A stretch of DNA of 64,000 nucleotides. Origin: Neobacillus cucumis. GTDB taxonomy: Bacteria > Bacillota > Bacilli > Bacillales > Cytobacillaceae. The stretch covers positions 1 through 64,000 of the forward strand of contig NZ_JAFBEX010000021.1 in NCBI RefSeq assembly GCF_016908975.1. Direction: 5' to 3'. Under the pieces are notes generated by a model, which was given only the letters and a program-made list of their open reading frames with translations, was not told the DNA's origin and did no database searches. Below, piece after piece: positions 25,750 through 34,943 of the stretch. Both the position numbers and the translations under genes were made by a program. The number at the start of each line of letters is the position of its first letter. Position 1 is the stretch's first letter.

Positions 25750-26521
25750 TTTCGGTTAATTTGGGAAATAATATGACCTACCCTTTGGTCCTTAAATAGT
25801 CTATATGCAGGAGTTTAATAAATATTTACTCATATATAAAAGCCTATTCCTAATACAAATGACCTATTTTGATATTCGACATTTTCAGTAAAATTCCTTT
25901 TTAATGACATTAATTAACCCTACTAACTATAGCTAATAGGGTTAATTTTTATAAAAGGTAACATACTTACCGTTTCCGTTTCTTATCTTTCTTCATTTGC
26001 ATTTGTTAGTCGCCTATTGCTTCTCTTTTATAGATTTTCTTATTTGTACATTCTTGTTAAAAAAAAGAAATGCAAGAATCACGCTGCCCGTGTTCATGGC
26101 AGCTACAAATTGTTACTATACCATCTGCACTAAGGATTTTACAAAAAGAGCTACCCCTGTCTCTAGTGAAAAGTATTAATTTTCGGACCATAGTTCCGTT
26201 TCTTAAAATATTCCATGTCCCCCAACCATTCCCTCCTCCAGCTTCATGATTTCTGGATCGATACCAAAGAATCTTTCTTAATATTTCTTCCGATAAGTCA
26301 GAGTTTAAGAGAGTTATTTTTATATTTTGATACTGAAATTAATTTTTAAATCCATAAACATTTCTTCAAATAAAGATAACTCTGAGTAAAAAAGTGTCTT
26401 CACTGTAGTAGAGACAGACCCTCAAGCAAAATAAATGAATGAAACAGTTGGACAGTTGCCGTTTCTTATTCTTACTTAGAATAATAGTATATTATTAATT
26501 TCATTGAGAGGAGGTTATTAT
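25750..26521. other. Long gene-free spacer with terminator and decayed fragments
   Basis: A terminator hairpin is at 25911-25950 (TTAACCC / GGGTTAA plus T-run). On the minus strand 26203-26310 reads LSEEILRK in one frame and FFGIDPEIMKLEEGMVGGHG in the next, a frameshifted protein remnant I cannot name. A 27-codon membrane-like frame (MNTGSVILAFLFF start) at about 26014-26097 lacks a good ribosome site. The 5' region of the GDSL gene begins near 26460. Confidence 0.45.
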
Positions 26522-27304
26522 GTGTCTGATTCACACGAACCCCATCACCACCCTTGCTTTCGATATACAGCTCTTGGAAATTCCATTGCCTTTGGAGAGG
26601 GTGCTTCATTTACAGTCAATGATACTGGACACCACGGATACGGATACGTATATTACTTTCGGGATTTCCTGTCGGCGATTTTCCCATGTGTGAATTTAAC
26701 CAATCTTGCCGTTCCTGGTGACACTAGCACTAATTTACTTCAACGGCTGCAAACCAACCTGTTTAGAGAAGCAGTAAAAAAAGCAGATTTAATTACCATC
26801 AGTATTGGTGCTAACGATTTATTGGAATGCCTTGCTCAGCTCCCCCCTGCCATTCCTGCCTGTTTGTCAGATGCCGTTGCAACTTTCGCCCTCAACTGGC
26901 CACTAATCATGGAAGATATCCGAAAAAGGATTCTATCCCACGCTAAAATTTTGGTAATGACTGTTTACAATCCTGTCCCAGCTAATAACCCAAGATTTTC
27001 CCTTGCTGAGCCCTTTATTCGGGGTATTAACCAAGTGATGAAAGCAAACCGTTTTAAATTTGATTATAAAGTGGTTGATGTTCATGATGATTTTCTTGGA
27101 CCATTCACTGATACCACACAATCGAAGGTTTGTACATGGACACATTTCTGCACGACACAAGATCCACATCCTACTGACGCAGGTCATTTGGAGATTGCTC
27201 GCTTGCACGAATTAGCATTTCTGAAGAATCATCAGAAAAAGCTTCACCTTAAAGGTGATGATGAAAGCTGTGACGAAAGCAGTAGTGATGAAAGAAGTGA
27301 CTAA
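26522..27304 (+). CDS. SGNH/GDSL-family hydrolase with acidic Ser tail
   Basis: About 260 residues. SGNH block I is YTALGNSIAFGEG with Ser21 as nucleophile, block III is ISIGANDLLE near residue 99, and block V is DPHPTDAGHLE with the Asp/His pair near 215-222. It resembles GDSL lipases/esterases. GTG at 26522 is the chosen start because AGAGGAGG lies seven bases before it. There is no signal peptide. The final 20 residues (DDESCDESSSDERSD) are acidic and Ser-rich, like the tail of the CotB-like protein at 8994, which may hint at a spore-surface location. Confidence 0.85.
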   Translation: MSDSHEPHHHPCFRYTALGNSIAFGEGASFTVNDTGHHGYGYVYYFRDFLSAIFPCVNLTNLAVPGDTSTNLLQRLQTNLFREAVKKADLITISIGANDLLECLAQLPPAIPACLSDAVATFALNWPLIMEDIRKRILSHAKILVMTVYNPVPANNPRFSLAEPFIRGINQVMKANRFKFDYKVVDVHDDFLGPFTDTTQSKVCTWTHFCTTQDPHPTDAGHLEIARLHELAFLKNHQKKLHLKGDDESCDESSSDERSD

Positions 27305-27324
27305 AGGTTCAAATACTTAGCATG

Positions 27325-27361
27325 ATAAGACCGTTCCTCATTTCTGTGGGCGGTCTTTCTT
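27325..27361 (+). terminator. Rho-independent terminator
   Basis: AAGACCG / CGGTCTTTCTTT, 22 bases after the GDSL hydrolase stop. Confidence 0.8.
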
Positions 27362-27437
27362 TGGACATGTTTACCCCAAGCCGACTCTCTCGTAAGAGGA
27401 TTGTTGATTAAAGCCAATAAAACTCCCCATTAAGGAG

Positions 27438-27660
27438 CTATAAGAATTTCTTATTAAATTTGTTTATTTTCGTGTTTTCTCCAATGATAAAGAAATAATC
27501 TCCTTTTTCAAAAAGTATTTCTGCAAAGTGAGATAAAATAGGTTCTCCATCTCTGATAAGAAAAGAAACGATAAGTCCATATTTTCACCAGAAATCCAAA
27601 CTGCTCAGTGAATTCCCAATCATTAGTTCCGGTACTTCTATCTCAATCTAGAATAGAGTT
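27438..27660 (-). pseudogene. Remnant of an RCK_C (TrkA-C) domain
   Basis: One frame reads IEVPELMIGNSLSSLDFW, a TGA, then KYGLIVSFLIRDGEPILSHF and LFEKGDYFFIIGEN, ending at a TAG. This is the C-terminal regulatory (RCK_C/TrkA-C) domain of a potassium or cation transport protein. No start or upstream domain remains, and a stop interrupts the fragment. Confidence 0.65.
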
Positions 27661-27701
27661 CTTCATCATTTAGCAATTAACGACAAGCTGGTTATTTTAA
27701 T

Positions 27702-27742
27702 AAAAAACGGCTGAATATAAAGATATCAGCCGTTCTTAATTA
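27702..27742 (-). terminator. Rho-independent terminator
   Basis: ACGGCTGA / TCAGCCGT with T-runs on either side, just past the stop of the SEC-C protein gene. Confidence 0.8.
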
Positions 27743-27768
27743 TCGATTTTAAATTAATAAATCCATTA

Positions 27769-28929
27769 TCAACCGCAACACTTTTTATATTTTTTCCCAC
27801 TTCCACATGGACATGGGTCATTTCGGCCTACTTTATTTTCTTTTCGGACAGTAACACTTTGTTGCAGATTCTTTTGATTGCTAGCATTTCTAAAATGCAG
27901 CTCACTCTCCATAACGGCTTGTTTCCACAACTCAATGTCAGGGTGCTGCTGACCTAAAATTGAATAGTAACCATAAACCGTTTGTTCAATATCCACAAGG
28001 CCAGAGGAATACTCTTTTTTCATATGATCACTTATTTCGGGTACTGCCTTTATGGATAACTGGTGACAGAGGGCTTCAATCAGTATATCTTGATCATCGA
28101 GTTTTTCTGCCTCATGATAGGCTTCTCTTAAAACCTGAATCGCGAGATCTGATTTAATATTTTCCACAATGGAAGCAGCAAATATGATCGATTCCGATTG
28201 TCGTAAGTAAGGTACTGCCTGTTTCACAACCTCATCCGATTGAAAACCAATTAATGCCGTTGCGACTTCTTCTAACAGAATATCATCATCACGGATTAAC
28301 AAACTTGTCAGCAATGGGATATACTTTTCCAGCCTTAATAATCCGATCATATAAATTGTCAGAATCCCATTAAATGAAAACCATTGCTCTTTTAATTCCT
28401 CCTTAAGAACTAAATCAATTTCCTCTTCAGTAATCCAGCCGTTATGCACAATACATGCTGCCAGTTTTTTCGCCTTTATGTATAGATCCTGTTGGTAAGA
28501 TGCAGCACGCTCAAGATCATTTAACGTTTCCCCATATTCTGTATAAACTTCTTCTTCCGTCCCGTTTACTACTAGTTCATATAACGGCCACATTTCCTCT
28601 CGAATAAATTTTTTCAGTGGCTCCCTATTTTTTAGCGCAAGTTTCGGGTCAATACGTGCTACCAAATTCAATGCTAAATGGACCTTGGACTGATCCATCT
28701 TCGGGATATTTCCGATCAGAATTTTGATTGATTCTTCATTGATTGTCTGATTTTCTACAAAGATGAGAATGGAGGTTTGCTTTTCTTTATTGTTAAACGC
28801 TTCTTTCAAAAGTTCTACTGTCCATTCTTCCGGAACATTAGGAAAATCGTGCAGTGCATTAAGTACCGTTTCTTGAATTAAAAAATCATTGCTTATTAAG
28901 TGTGGTTTTATTTTTTCCAAAAATGTCAT
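27769..28929 (-). CDS. HEAT-like repeat protein with SEC-C zinc motif
   Basis: A 386-residue helical protein. Residues 1-340 are helix pairs resembling HEAT/armadillo repeats (LLTSLLIRDDDILLEEVATALIGF is one). The last 20 residues are a SEC-C motif, GRNDPCPCGSGKKYKKCC, which binds zinc as at the C-terminus of SecA. Similar SEC-C scaffolds occur widely in Bacillus with unknown roles. It is monocistronic, with a terminator behind it. Confidence 0.85.
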   Translation of the reverse strand: MTFLEKIKPHLISNDFLIQETVLNALHDFPNVPEEWTVELLKEAFNNKEKQTSILIFVENQTINEESIKILIGNIPKMDQSKVHLALNLVARIDPKLALKNREPLKKFIREEMWPLYELVVNGTEEEVYTEYGETLNDLERAASYQQDLYIKAKKLAACIVHNGWITEEEIDLVLKEELKEQWFSFNGILTIYMIGLLRLEKYIPLLTSLLIRDDDILLEEVATALIGFQSDEVVKQAVPYLRQSESIIFAASIVENIKSDLAIQVLREAYHEAEKLDDQDILIEALCHQLSIKAVPEISDHMKKEYSSGLVDIEQTVYGYYSILGQQHPDIELWKQAVMESELHFRNASNQKNLQQSVTVRKENKVGRNDPCPCGSGKKYKKCCG

Positions 28930-29031
28930 CCTATAAGTCCTTTCCTACCGCATTTGCTTAAACCCCATTATATCCATACTTAAATGGGCAAAACAATAAA
29001 GTAAACAGAATATGCTATGTTAATTCATAAT

Positions 29032-29634
29032 CTATTGAACACACCCATTAAATCCCCATTTTGTTACAAATCCCGGTCGACTCCAAATGTTTAGTTTCCT
29101 CCTTTTTGCTATCCTTTCATCCTCTCTAAATAAATCCAAATATTTATAGGGTGGTTCTATTATAAAACCCACGCGTGCGAATCCTTCTTTAAGCAGTGTT
29201 TCTTGAACAGATTTTCCATCTACAAAAACATATGCTAATAGTCTCCCATACGAATCCCTGGTCCTTCCATTCTCCCATTCTATCGTTATGGTGCCGCCTT
29301 TCACTAGCTCATTATTCCTTGCGTATGCTTCCCTTGCATAAGGCTGGACACACATGTCTGGCTTTTTCGATTCTGATGTATCTATTAATAAATAACGAAC
29401 CGTTTCCAATTTCCCATTGACTCTTACTTTAATTGTATCGCCGTCAATGGTATTCACTAATGTGACGGGGACTTGGACATCTGGGGAATCCATCGCTTCA
29501 GTCTTACGTGATGAATTCCATATCAGCTCACTCTGCTGTAGGCTAACCCTTGGTTTTATTTCTTCTTGCTGAGGAGTTAATGCTAGAAGCGTTGTGGCTG
29601 TTACTAATGAGACACCTGTTATTTTTTTTAGCAA
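29032..29634 (-). CDS. Secreted thermonuclease-family protein
   Basis: About 200 residues. A basic N-terminus and hydrophobic stretch (LKKITGVSLVTATTLLAL) form a signal peptide. The staphylococcal-nuclease domain follows: VNTIDGDTIKVRVNGKLETVRYLLIDTSESKKP, then EAYARNNELVKGGTITIEWE and RDSYGRLLAYVFVDGKSVQE, with the expected catalytic Arg, Glu and Arg. It cuts DNA/RNA outside the cell and uses Ca2+. Start is TTG at 29634 because GGAGG lies eight bases upstream. Confidence 0.88.
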   Translation of the reverse strand: MLKKITGVSLVTATTLLALTPQQEEIKPRVSLQQSELIWNSSRKTEAMDSPDVQVPVTLVNTIDGDTIKVRVNGKLETVRYLLIDTSESKKPDMCVQPYAREAYARNNELVKGGTITIEWENGRTRDSYGRLLAYVFVDGKSVQETLLKEGFARVGFIIEPPYKYLDLFREDERIAKRRKLNIWSRPGFVTKWGFNGCVQ

Positions 29635-29849
29635 AGACAATACCTCCCTCACTACAAGCTTCAGCATTTATCATCTGGCCATCTTCAATGTTTATATATG
29701 GTTCGATGAAGAAAACGGACATTATTTTTTTCATGATGATGTGAACATTTTATAAAAAAATTCGTACAACCTCACTTCCCTTTTTAAACTCCTGTAATCT
29801 AAATATAGGTCCCCCTATTAATCTAACTGTTATAGCTAAATGTTGATTT

Positions 29850-30060
29850 CATTGTGTATGAAAAATAAACGGTAAAATTCCGTTTAAATTGCTAAATAAC
29901 CCTAATTCCTTAAAAATAAAGGAAGTTTTTCCGTTTATATTATCCAAATCTTTGAATTTTGTCTTATTTGGAGCGGTTAAGCGGAATATCTCCGCTTATA
30001 TCTGCTTCTTGTGCTTCCTCTATAAAAAATAGCCGGAAATTCTCCGCCTATGAATCTCAT
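29850..30060. repeat. Long palindromic intergenic repeat, copy A
   Basis: Contains serial CGGTAAAATTCCG / GGAAGTTTTTCCG / GCGGAATATCTCCGC units. Its reverse complement aligns over about 170 bases with 61236-61410 (shared AAACGGAAAAACTTCC and CTTTATTTTTAAGGAA). It may be transcribed into hairpin-rich RNA. Confidence 0.7.
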
Positions 30061-30109
30061 ACATACACGAATATCAACAATGAATAATAACAGCTCCAAT
30101 CTTTAAAAT

Positions 30110-30320
30110 AAATTTGATACAAAAATACGCCAATTTGCAAAAAAACGGATTCAAAATTAGAATTTGATGTCCAAAAAAGGGGTTTTTAAGCAAAAAATGG
30201 CTCCAAATTCGAATTTTTGAAATTCGAATTCCTTAGCCAAAACCGCTATCTTAGAAATGCCAGAAGTGTGGGATTGCCACGTTAGCTGGCCTAGATTAAG
30301 TGATAAGGTGGCTAAAAAGT
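30110..30320 (+). repeat. Duplicated upstream region, copy 1
   Basis: About 200 bases upstream of the gene at 30321 are repeated before the gene at 37243 (copy at 37020-37242). They contain palindromes around GAAATTCGAATTC and the block CTATCTTAGAAATGCCAGAA. Copy 1 has an extra T in the GGGATTGCC segment. Confidence 0.75.
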
Positions 30321-31172
30321 ATGAATTTAAAATCTGGCAATATTGAGGGATTTGAGCCGTTTTCGCAATTCGAAAGTTTAAAGGAGTTTAACCGCCATAT
30401 GGAAATGTGGCTGCTCGATCACAAGAAAGATTTTTCAAAAGGTGAATTAATAGGATTAAAAGGCTTAGAGCGGTTCTCTGCCAAAATCCCTGGTGTTTGT
30501 AATGCCAAAATTGGAACCATTTTAAAAGCGATTAATCAACAATCTAAAGAAAACATCCTCTCCCGTTCGACTTTTAAACGGATGATTCTTAAAGGCAAAA
30601 AATTGGGGCTTTTCTCTGTCTATGAAACTGAAAGGAGCAACGGTTCCCAATCCAGCAATCTTTATGTATTTAATCGTTTTCCTCCAAGTGAACCACCCAA
30701 ACAACCTAGCATGAGCCACCGTAATAAAACTATTAATCTTTTAAAAACTGAAAGAGATAAAAAGATAAAAAAACGTATAGAGGATCCGTCTAAATTAGAT
30801 TACACGTATGTGAGCAATCGTGTTCCACAGCCTTTCGTTGAAATCGTTAAATGCTTCTTTCCAGATGCAAAGGTGATCGAAGAATATTGGCATATGGCCC
30901 AAATCCTTGCCTATGGCTATGAACTAGACCATGAAAAAGATTTAATCGTTAACCTTGCCATCCAATCCTTTAAGCAGTTAATTCGAAAACTGAAGTTGAC
31001 AAATGCTGTAAAAAAACCGATTGCTTACTACTATGGAATCTTAAAAGAGAAATTTTTTCAGTATTATGAGGAGATGCTTTACGAAAAGCGCGCAGCAGGA
31101 CTGATTCAATCTAAACCGATTGGTTTTGAGTATAATGGGGAAAGATTTGAGTGGGATTGGTTGAATTTATAA
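30321..31172 (+). CDS. Winged-helix-like DNA-binding protein, copy 1
   Basis: A 283-residue basic protein. Residues about 25-110 (MEMWLLDHKKDFSKGELIGLKGLERFSAKIPGVCNAKIGTIL, then SRSTFKRMILKGKKLGLFSVYETER) resemble a winged helix as in plasmid replication or helix-turn-helix proteins. A Lys-rich linker and a helical C-terminal domain (VEIVKCFFPDAKVIEEYWHM, YYYGILKEKFF) follow. It may be a replication-type or regulatory protein found in Bacillus chromosomes and plasmids; function not established. ATG at 30321 is chosen by matching its duplicate at 37243. The two copies are about 90% identical. Confidence 0.65.
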   Translation: MNLKSGNIEGFEPFSQFESLKEFNRHMEMWLLDHKKDFSKGELIGLKGLERFSAKIPGVCNAKIGTILKAINQQSKENILSRSTFKRMILKGKKLGLFSVYETERSNGSQSSNLYVFNRFPPSEPPKQPSMSHRNKTINLLKTERDKKIKKRIEDPSKLDYTYVSNRVPQPFVEIVKCFFPDAKVIEEYWHMAQILAYGYELDHEKDLIVNLAIQSFKQLIRKLKLTNAVKKPIAYYYGILKEKFFQYYEEMLYEKRAAGLIQSKPIGFEYNGERFEWDWLNL

Positions 31173-31353
31173 ATTTTTGCCTGTGAAATATGGATAGGAA
31201 GGCTGGTAAGGATCATTGGGGTACAATAAAGCCTCCCCCTTTCTTTAATCACTTCATCTTTTCATGTATAGGAGATGTATAAGAAACACCAAAGGAAGCA
31301 GTGGAGTTCAAGAATGACTTTTTTAAGCACTCTTTCTTTTATATGTCCGGCTA

Positions 31354-32286
31354 TCACAGTTCGCCGTCAAAAATGGCCACTGTTTGCCTTTCAGGACCAA
31401 ATTCCTGACCGTTCCATTTCAATAGAGTCAGTACAGTTCCCAGACTGTCCGCATTGTACCTGCCGGCAATCCTTTGATAGGCTTGGAGTTCAAATAGATG
31501 ATCTCTGTTAAAATCAATGGGATATAAACCAGACAAAGGATTCACCCACCCATTAATGGGAGTCTTTAAAATACCTTGGGGGTTATAAATCTCCGATAGA
31601 TATTCCTTCCCCTTGTATGTAATGTCAAGAATATACTTTTCTCTTAGATGATAGCTGATGACCTTTGCTCTATATTGATTTTCATATGTTACATCGTACT
31701 TAAAGGAATCATAGAAAGCATCCGAATCAAAAATCTGCCTTAATTGACCGTTCATATAAGAATAGTTATACGCATAAATTGTGCCGCCGCTTCCTCCGGT
31801 GTCCATGACTATTAAAATATCATCACCCTTTTTACCAGTAAAATTACCTAGAAAAAGAGTGGGATTGTAGCCAGAGTTATTTTTAAAATGAATGTGATCA
31901 TAGTGATGGGTCCTGCCATTTTGGACAACCAATGTAATGTCTATCCAAAATGGACTATTAGGGGTTTTATAGGCAGTTAGAAAGACATTATCCTGTATCC
32001 CGTCTCCGTCAATATCTCCCCTCTTGACGGTTACGATGGTTGGACGATTGGGATGTATTTGTCTTGAATCAGCTGATTGCATTCCTGCCCGCATTTCTAA
32101 AAGTTTGTGCTTTGAAGGATAAGGATTGTGAAAAGACAATGCCATATCAATTGTTTGCATGGCTTCCGTTGTTAATCCGGCTCTGGCCTGCGTATTAGCC
32201 AAACAGTACCAATAATAGGGATGATTCGTTTCACGTATTTTTGTGTAATAGTGATGGAGCTCTTTATGGAAATCATTTGTGTCCAT
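31354..32286 (-). CDS. DxDxDG (VCBS/FG-GAP-like) protein, copy 1
   Basis: A 310-residue protein with a short N-terminal helical part (YYTKIRETNHPYYWYCLANTQARAGLTTEAMQTIDMAL, TPR-like), a Ca2+-loop GDIDGDGIQDNVFLT near residue 90, then beta-rich sequence with KKGDDILIVMDTGGSGGT and PIDFNRDHLFELQAYQRI, like the repeating blades of VCBS/FG-GAP proteins. No signal peptide is visible. The ATG at 32286 is favoured by AGGTGGG seven bases before. A near copy lies at 40456. Role unknown. Confidence 0.72.
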   Translation of the reverse strand: MDTNDFHKELHHYYTKIRETNHPYYWYCLANTQARAGLTTEAMQTIDMALSFHNPYPSKHKLLEMRAGMQSADSRQIHPNRPTIVTVKRGDIDGDGIQDNVFLTAYKTPNSPFWIDITLVVQNGRTHHYDHIHFKNNSGYNPTLFLGNFTGKKGDDILIVMDTGGSGGTIYAYNYSYMNGQLRQIFDSDAFYDSFKYDVTYENQYRAKVISYHLREKYILDITYKGKEYLSEIYNPQGILKTPINGWVNPLSGLYPIDFNRDHLFELQAYQRIAGRYNADSLGTVLTLLKWNGQEFGPERQTVAIFDGEL

Positions 32287-32358
32287 ATGCATCCCACCTG
32301 TTTTATTATTCTCCATATAGATTTATGTACGAATTCATAGGCGCATTCCTAGGTCCGT

Positions 32359-32457
32359 TCAACCCAAACAAGAAATCCAAAGGATTAAAGGGCACACAAA
32401 TAGGGCTGCCTCCGCAACCCAATCTAGAACTTCACCAAAAGGTTTTTTCTCCTTCAT
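32359..32457 (-). CDS. 32-residue membrane peptide before copy 1
   Basis: Encodes KEKKPFGEVLDWVAEAALFV followed by a hydrophobic tail, on the same strand as and 73 bases before the DxDxDG gene. It is basic then hydrophobic, as small membrane peptides are. The homologous stretch before copy 2 has lost its ATG and gained a stop. There is no clear ribosome site, so this remains a candidate only. The opposite strand is also open here. Confidence 0.35.
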   Translation of the reverse strand: MKEKKPFGEVLDWVAEAALFVCPLILWISCLG

Positions 32458-32488
32458 ATTAAATAAACAATGGCAGAAATGTTTGGAG

Positions 32489-32540
32489 GAAAAAGATGAG
32501 TGCAATTCTTTTCTGAAAATAGCCGATCATCTTTTTTCTT
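32489..32540 (-). terminator. Terminator of the ABC importer operon
   Basis: AAAAAGATGA / TCATCTTTTTT with a long loop, directly after the ATPase gene stop. Confidence 0.7.
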
Positions 32541-32541
32541 T

Positions 32542-33267
32542 TTAATGTAAGATCTTCCCAAGAAAACTTCTAGTTCGCTCATTCTTAGGCGATTTAAACA
32601 ATTCTTCAGGTTTTCCTTCTTCCATAATGCTGCCTTCGTCCATGAATAACACTCGGTCTCCAACTTCTTTGGCAAAACCCATTTCGTGTGTGACAACCAC
32701 CATCGTCATGCCTTCTTTTGCCAGGTCCTGCATGACCTTTAAGACTTCGCCAACCATTTCAGGATCCAATGCGGAAGTAGGCTCATCAAACAACATCACT
32801 TCCGGCTTCATCGCAAGAGCACGAGCAATGGCAACACGTTGCTGTTGACCTCCGGATAACTCATCAGGAAAACTATTTTCTTTGTGTGCCAATCCTACCT
32901 TTTCAAGAAGCTGACGGGCAAACTTTTCACTTTCTTCTTTCGACATTTTTAAAACTTTCCGCGGGCCGACCGTAATATTTTCTAGTACCGTTAAATGATG
33001 AAACAAGTTAAAACGTTGAAAAACCATCCCGACCTTTTGACAGACTTTGTGTATATTTACTCTTGAATGGGTTATTTCCGTACCGGAGATGGTAATTTTT
33101 CCACCCGTTGCTATTTCCAAGCCATTTAAGCAGCGGAGAAAAGTACTTTTTCCACTGCCAGATGGACCGATGACAACCACCACTTCTTGCGGCTGGATTT
33201 CAACTGAAACATCTTTTAATACTTCAATAGGCCCAAAGGACTTTTTCAACTGTTCAACGCTTATCAA
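32542..33267 (-). CDS. Polar amino acid ABC transporter, ATPase
   Basis: A 241-residue ABC ATPase with Walker A GPSGSGKST near 34-42, Q-loop VFQRFNLFHHLTVLENI, signature LSGGQQQRVAIARAL near 137, Walker B VMLFDEPTSALDPE and H-loop VTHEM. It closely follows the GlnQ/ArtM-type amino acid importers. TTG start with GAGAGGAGG seven bases before; it overlaps the permease gene by 14 bases. It powers uptake with the permease at 33254 and the lipoprotein at 34107. Confidence 0.93.
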   Translation of the reverse strand: MISVEQLKKSFGPIEVLKDVSVEIQPQEVVVVIGPSGSGKSTFLRCLNGLEIATGGKITISGTEITHSRVNIHKVCQKVGMVFQRFNLFHHLTVLENITVGPRKVLKMSKEESEKFARQLLEKVGLAHKENSFPDELSGGQQQRVAIARALAMKPEVMLFDEPTSALDPEMVGEVLKVMQDLAKEGMTMVVVTHEMGFAKEVGDRVLFMDEGSIMEEGKPEELFKSPKNERTRSFLGKILH

Positions 33268-33931
33268 TTTGCAGCCTCCTCTCTAGATAGCCGGCAAAAC
33301 GTGTAAGGGAGAAAATGACGACAAGATATAAAAGAGCTACTTCGCCGTAAATTTGAAATCCTGCGAAGTTTTCTGCGATGATAATTTGACCTGTGTAAAG
33401 AAGTTCAACAATGGCAATTGGGGCTAACAAGGATGTATCCTTGATTGTTTGGGCAAATTGATTGACCAGTGGCGGAATCATTCGTTTAAAGGCCTGCGGC
33501 AAAATGATATGAATCATCGCTTGAGTACGAGTCATACCAATACTGTGGGCGGCTTCGCTTTGTCCGCGGTCCACGCCCAAGATTCCAGCGCGGATAATTT
33601 CTGTAATATAGGCCCCTTCGTTTAAGGCTAGGCCAATAGCAGCAGCAATGTAGGGATAAACGTCCGAGCCAAACCATTGGTTTAATGGAATTATCGTTGG
33701 CAACCCTAATGCTATAAAAAGAAGCTGTACTAAAAGCGGGGTACCGCGGAATACCTCAACATATACCCAGCTGATGCCCCGTAACACTTTAAAACGAGAA
33801 AGCTTGCATAATGCGGCTATAAGTCCAATAATACTGGCAAATATAATAGCGATCACTGAAAATTCAACGGTTCGCCACAAGCCATGCATTAATTGCGGGA
33901 AGGCGTGTTCCATAATACTCCAAGAATTCAA
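33254..33931 (-). CDS. Polar amino acid ABC transporter, permease
   Basis: About 225 residues and five membrane helices, with the His/Glu/Gln/Arg/opine permease motif: LMHGLWRTVEFSVIAI at the start, RGTPLLVQLLFIALGL, and the EAA loop GAYITEIIRAGILGVDRGQSEAAHSIGM. It forms the membrane channel of the importer. The TTG at 33931 is chosen because AAGGGGG precedes it; an ATG six codons in is a possible alternative. Confidence 0.92.
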   Translation of the reverse strand: MNSWSIMEHAFPQLMHGLWRTVEFSVIAIIFASIIGLIAALCKLSRFKVLRGISWVYVEVFRGTPLLVQLLFIALGLPTIIPLNQWFGSDVYPYIAAAIGLALNEGAYITEIIRAGILGVDRGQSEAAHSIGMTRTQAMIHIILPQAFKRMIPPLVNQFAQTIKDTSLLAPIAIVELLYTGQIIIAENFAGFQIYGEVALLYLVVIFSLTRFAGYLERRLQIDKR

Positions 33932-34106
33932 AGGTATATACCCCCTTAATAATAGAGAGAACTCACCTGATGGCGGGTCTACATGACCCATGCAAAACTA
34001 GGTTGGATTAGCAAATATTTTGCTAGAATAACATGTTTTCCTAGACAGATAGGCGTAGCAATCGAGAGCTACGCCCCATAAATAGTAGTATGTTAGATGT
34101 ATCTGT

Positions 34107-34943
34107 TTACTCGTCTAATGCAGCCTTATCTGGAGCGAGTTCCTCGTTTACAACTCCACTTTTATCTCCACCAAAGTATTTATCAAATAGCTTTGCATAT
34201 TGACCATCATCTTTAATTGCCTTTAATCCATCATTTATTTTTTTCAATAGATCCGGATTGTTTTTTACTACAGCTATTCCGTAATACTCTCCAGTTGGAA
34301 TAGATTGAATGGCATGAACATCTGAGTGAGTATTCGCATAATCCTGGTTAACAGGGGTATCGAAGACAACAGCATCCGCACCACCGCTTGCCAGTGCACT
34401 ATAGGCATCATTAATATTGTCAAATTGCTTAATATTTTTCTCTGGAATTCCTTTGGACTTTAACAAGTCAACTGAAGATGTTCCTTTTTTCGTTGCTACA
34501 AGCTTAGTCTTAAGGTCGGTTAGACTTTTGGCAGATGAACTCTTTTTCGTAAGTACGGAAATCCCGGATTTGTAGTAAGCATTTGAAAAGTCTACAGCTG
34601 TTAAACGGCTTTTCTTAATGGTGATCCCAGCAACAGCTACATCGACTGATTTAGCTTGAAGGGCAGGAATAAGTCCAGTGAATTGCATGGTAGAAAGTTC
34701 AACTTTAAGATTTTCTTTCTTTGCAATGGCATTAATCATATCAATGTCAAACCCTTGGACCTTTCCATCTTTTTCAGATTCAAAAGGTGGAAAAGTAGTA
34801 TCAGCGGCAACTTTAATAGTTTGTGTTGCGGTTGTGTCCTTCGTTGCATTATCAGTACTTGAACTGCTGTCGCAGCCTGCCAGCACACCTGTGGTGAGTA
34901 CCCCTGCTAGTAAAAGTGATCCATACATTTTTTTAGTGAACAA
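34107..34943 (-). CDS. Amino acid-binding lipoprotein of the ABC importer
   Basis: About 278 residues. A lipoprotein signal peptide ends at the lipobox LAGC, after MYGSLLLAGVLTTGV. The SBP_bac_3 domain follows: IKVAADTTFPPFESEKDGKVQGFDIDMINAIAKKEN, VDVAVAGITIKKSRLTAVDFSNAYY and GADAVVFDTPVNQDYA. It is anchored outside the membrane and hands amino acid to the permease. The exact substrate is not readable, but the fold suggests a polar amino acid such as glutamine or arginine. TTG start at 34943 with GGGGG before it. Confidence 0.92.
   Translation of the reverse strand: MFTKKMYGSLLLAGVLTTGVLAGCDSSSSTDNATKDTTATQTIKVAADTTFPPFESEKDGKVQGFDIDMINAIAKKENLKVELSTMQFTGLIPALQAKSVDVAVAGITIKKSRLTAVDFSNAYYKSGISVLTKKSSSAKSLTDLKTKLVATKKGTSSVDLLKSKGIPEKNIKQFDNINDAYSALASGGADAVVFDTPVNQDYANTHSDVHAIQSIPTGEYYGIAVVKNNPDLLKKINDGLKAIKDDGQYAKLFDKYFGGDKSGVVNEELAPDKAALDE

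Noticed and set aside
25997..26179. 60-codon plus-strand frame
   Set aside because: No ribosome site, AT-driven hydrophobicity.
29543..29744. Overlapping frames at the start of the nuclease gene
   Set aside because: Shadows of the signal-peptide region; the TTG at 29634 has the ribosome site.
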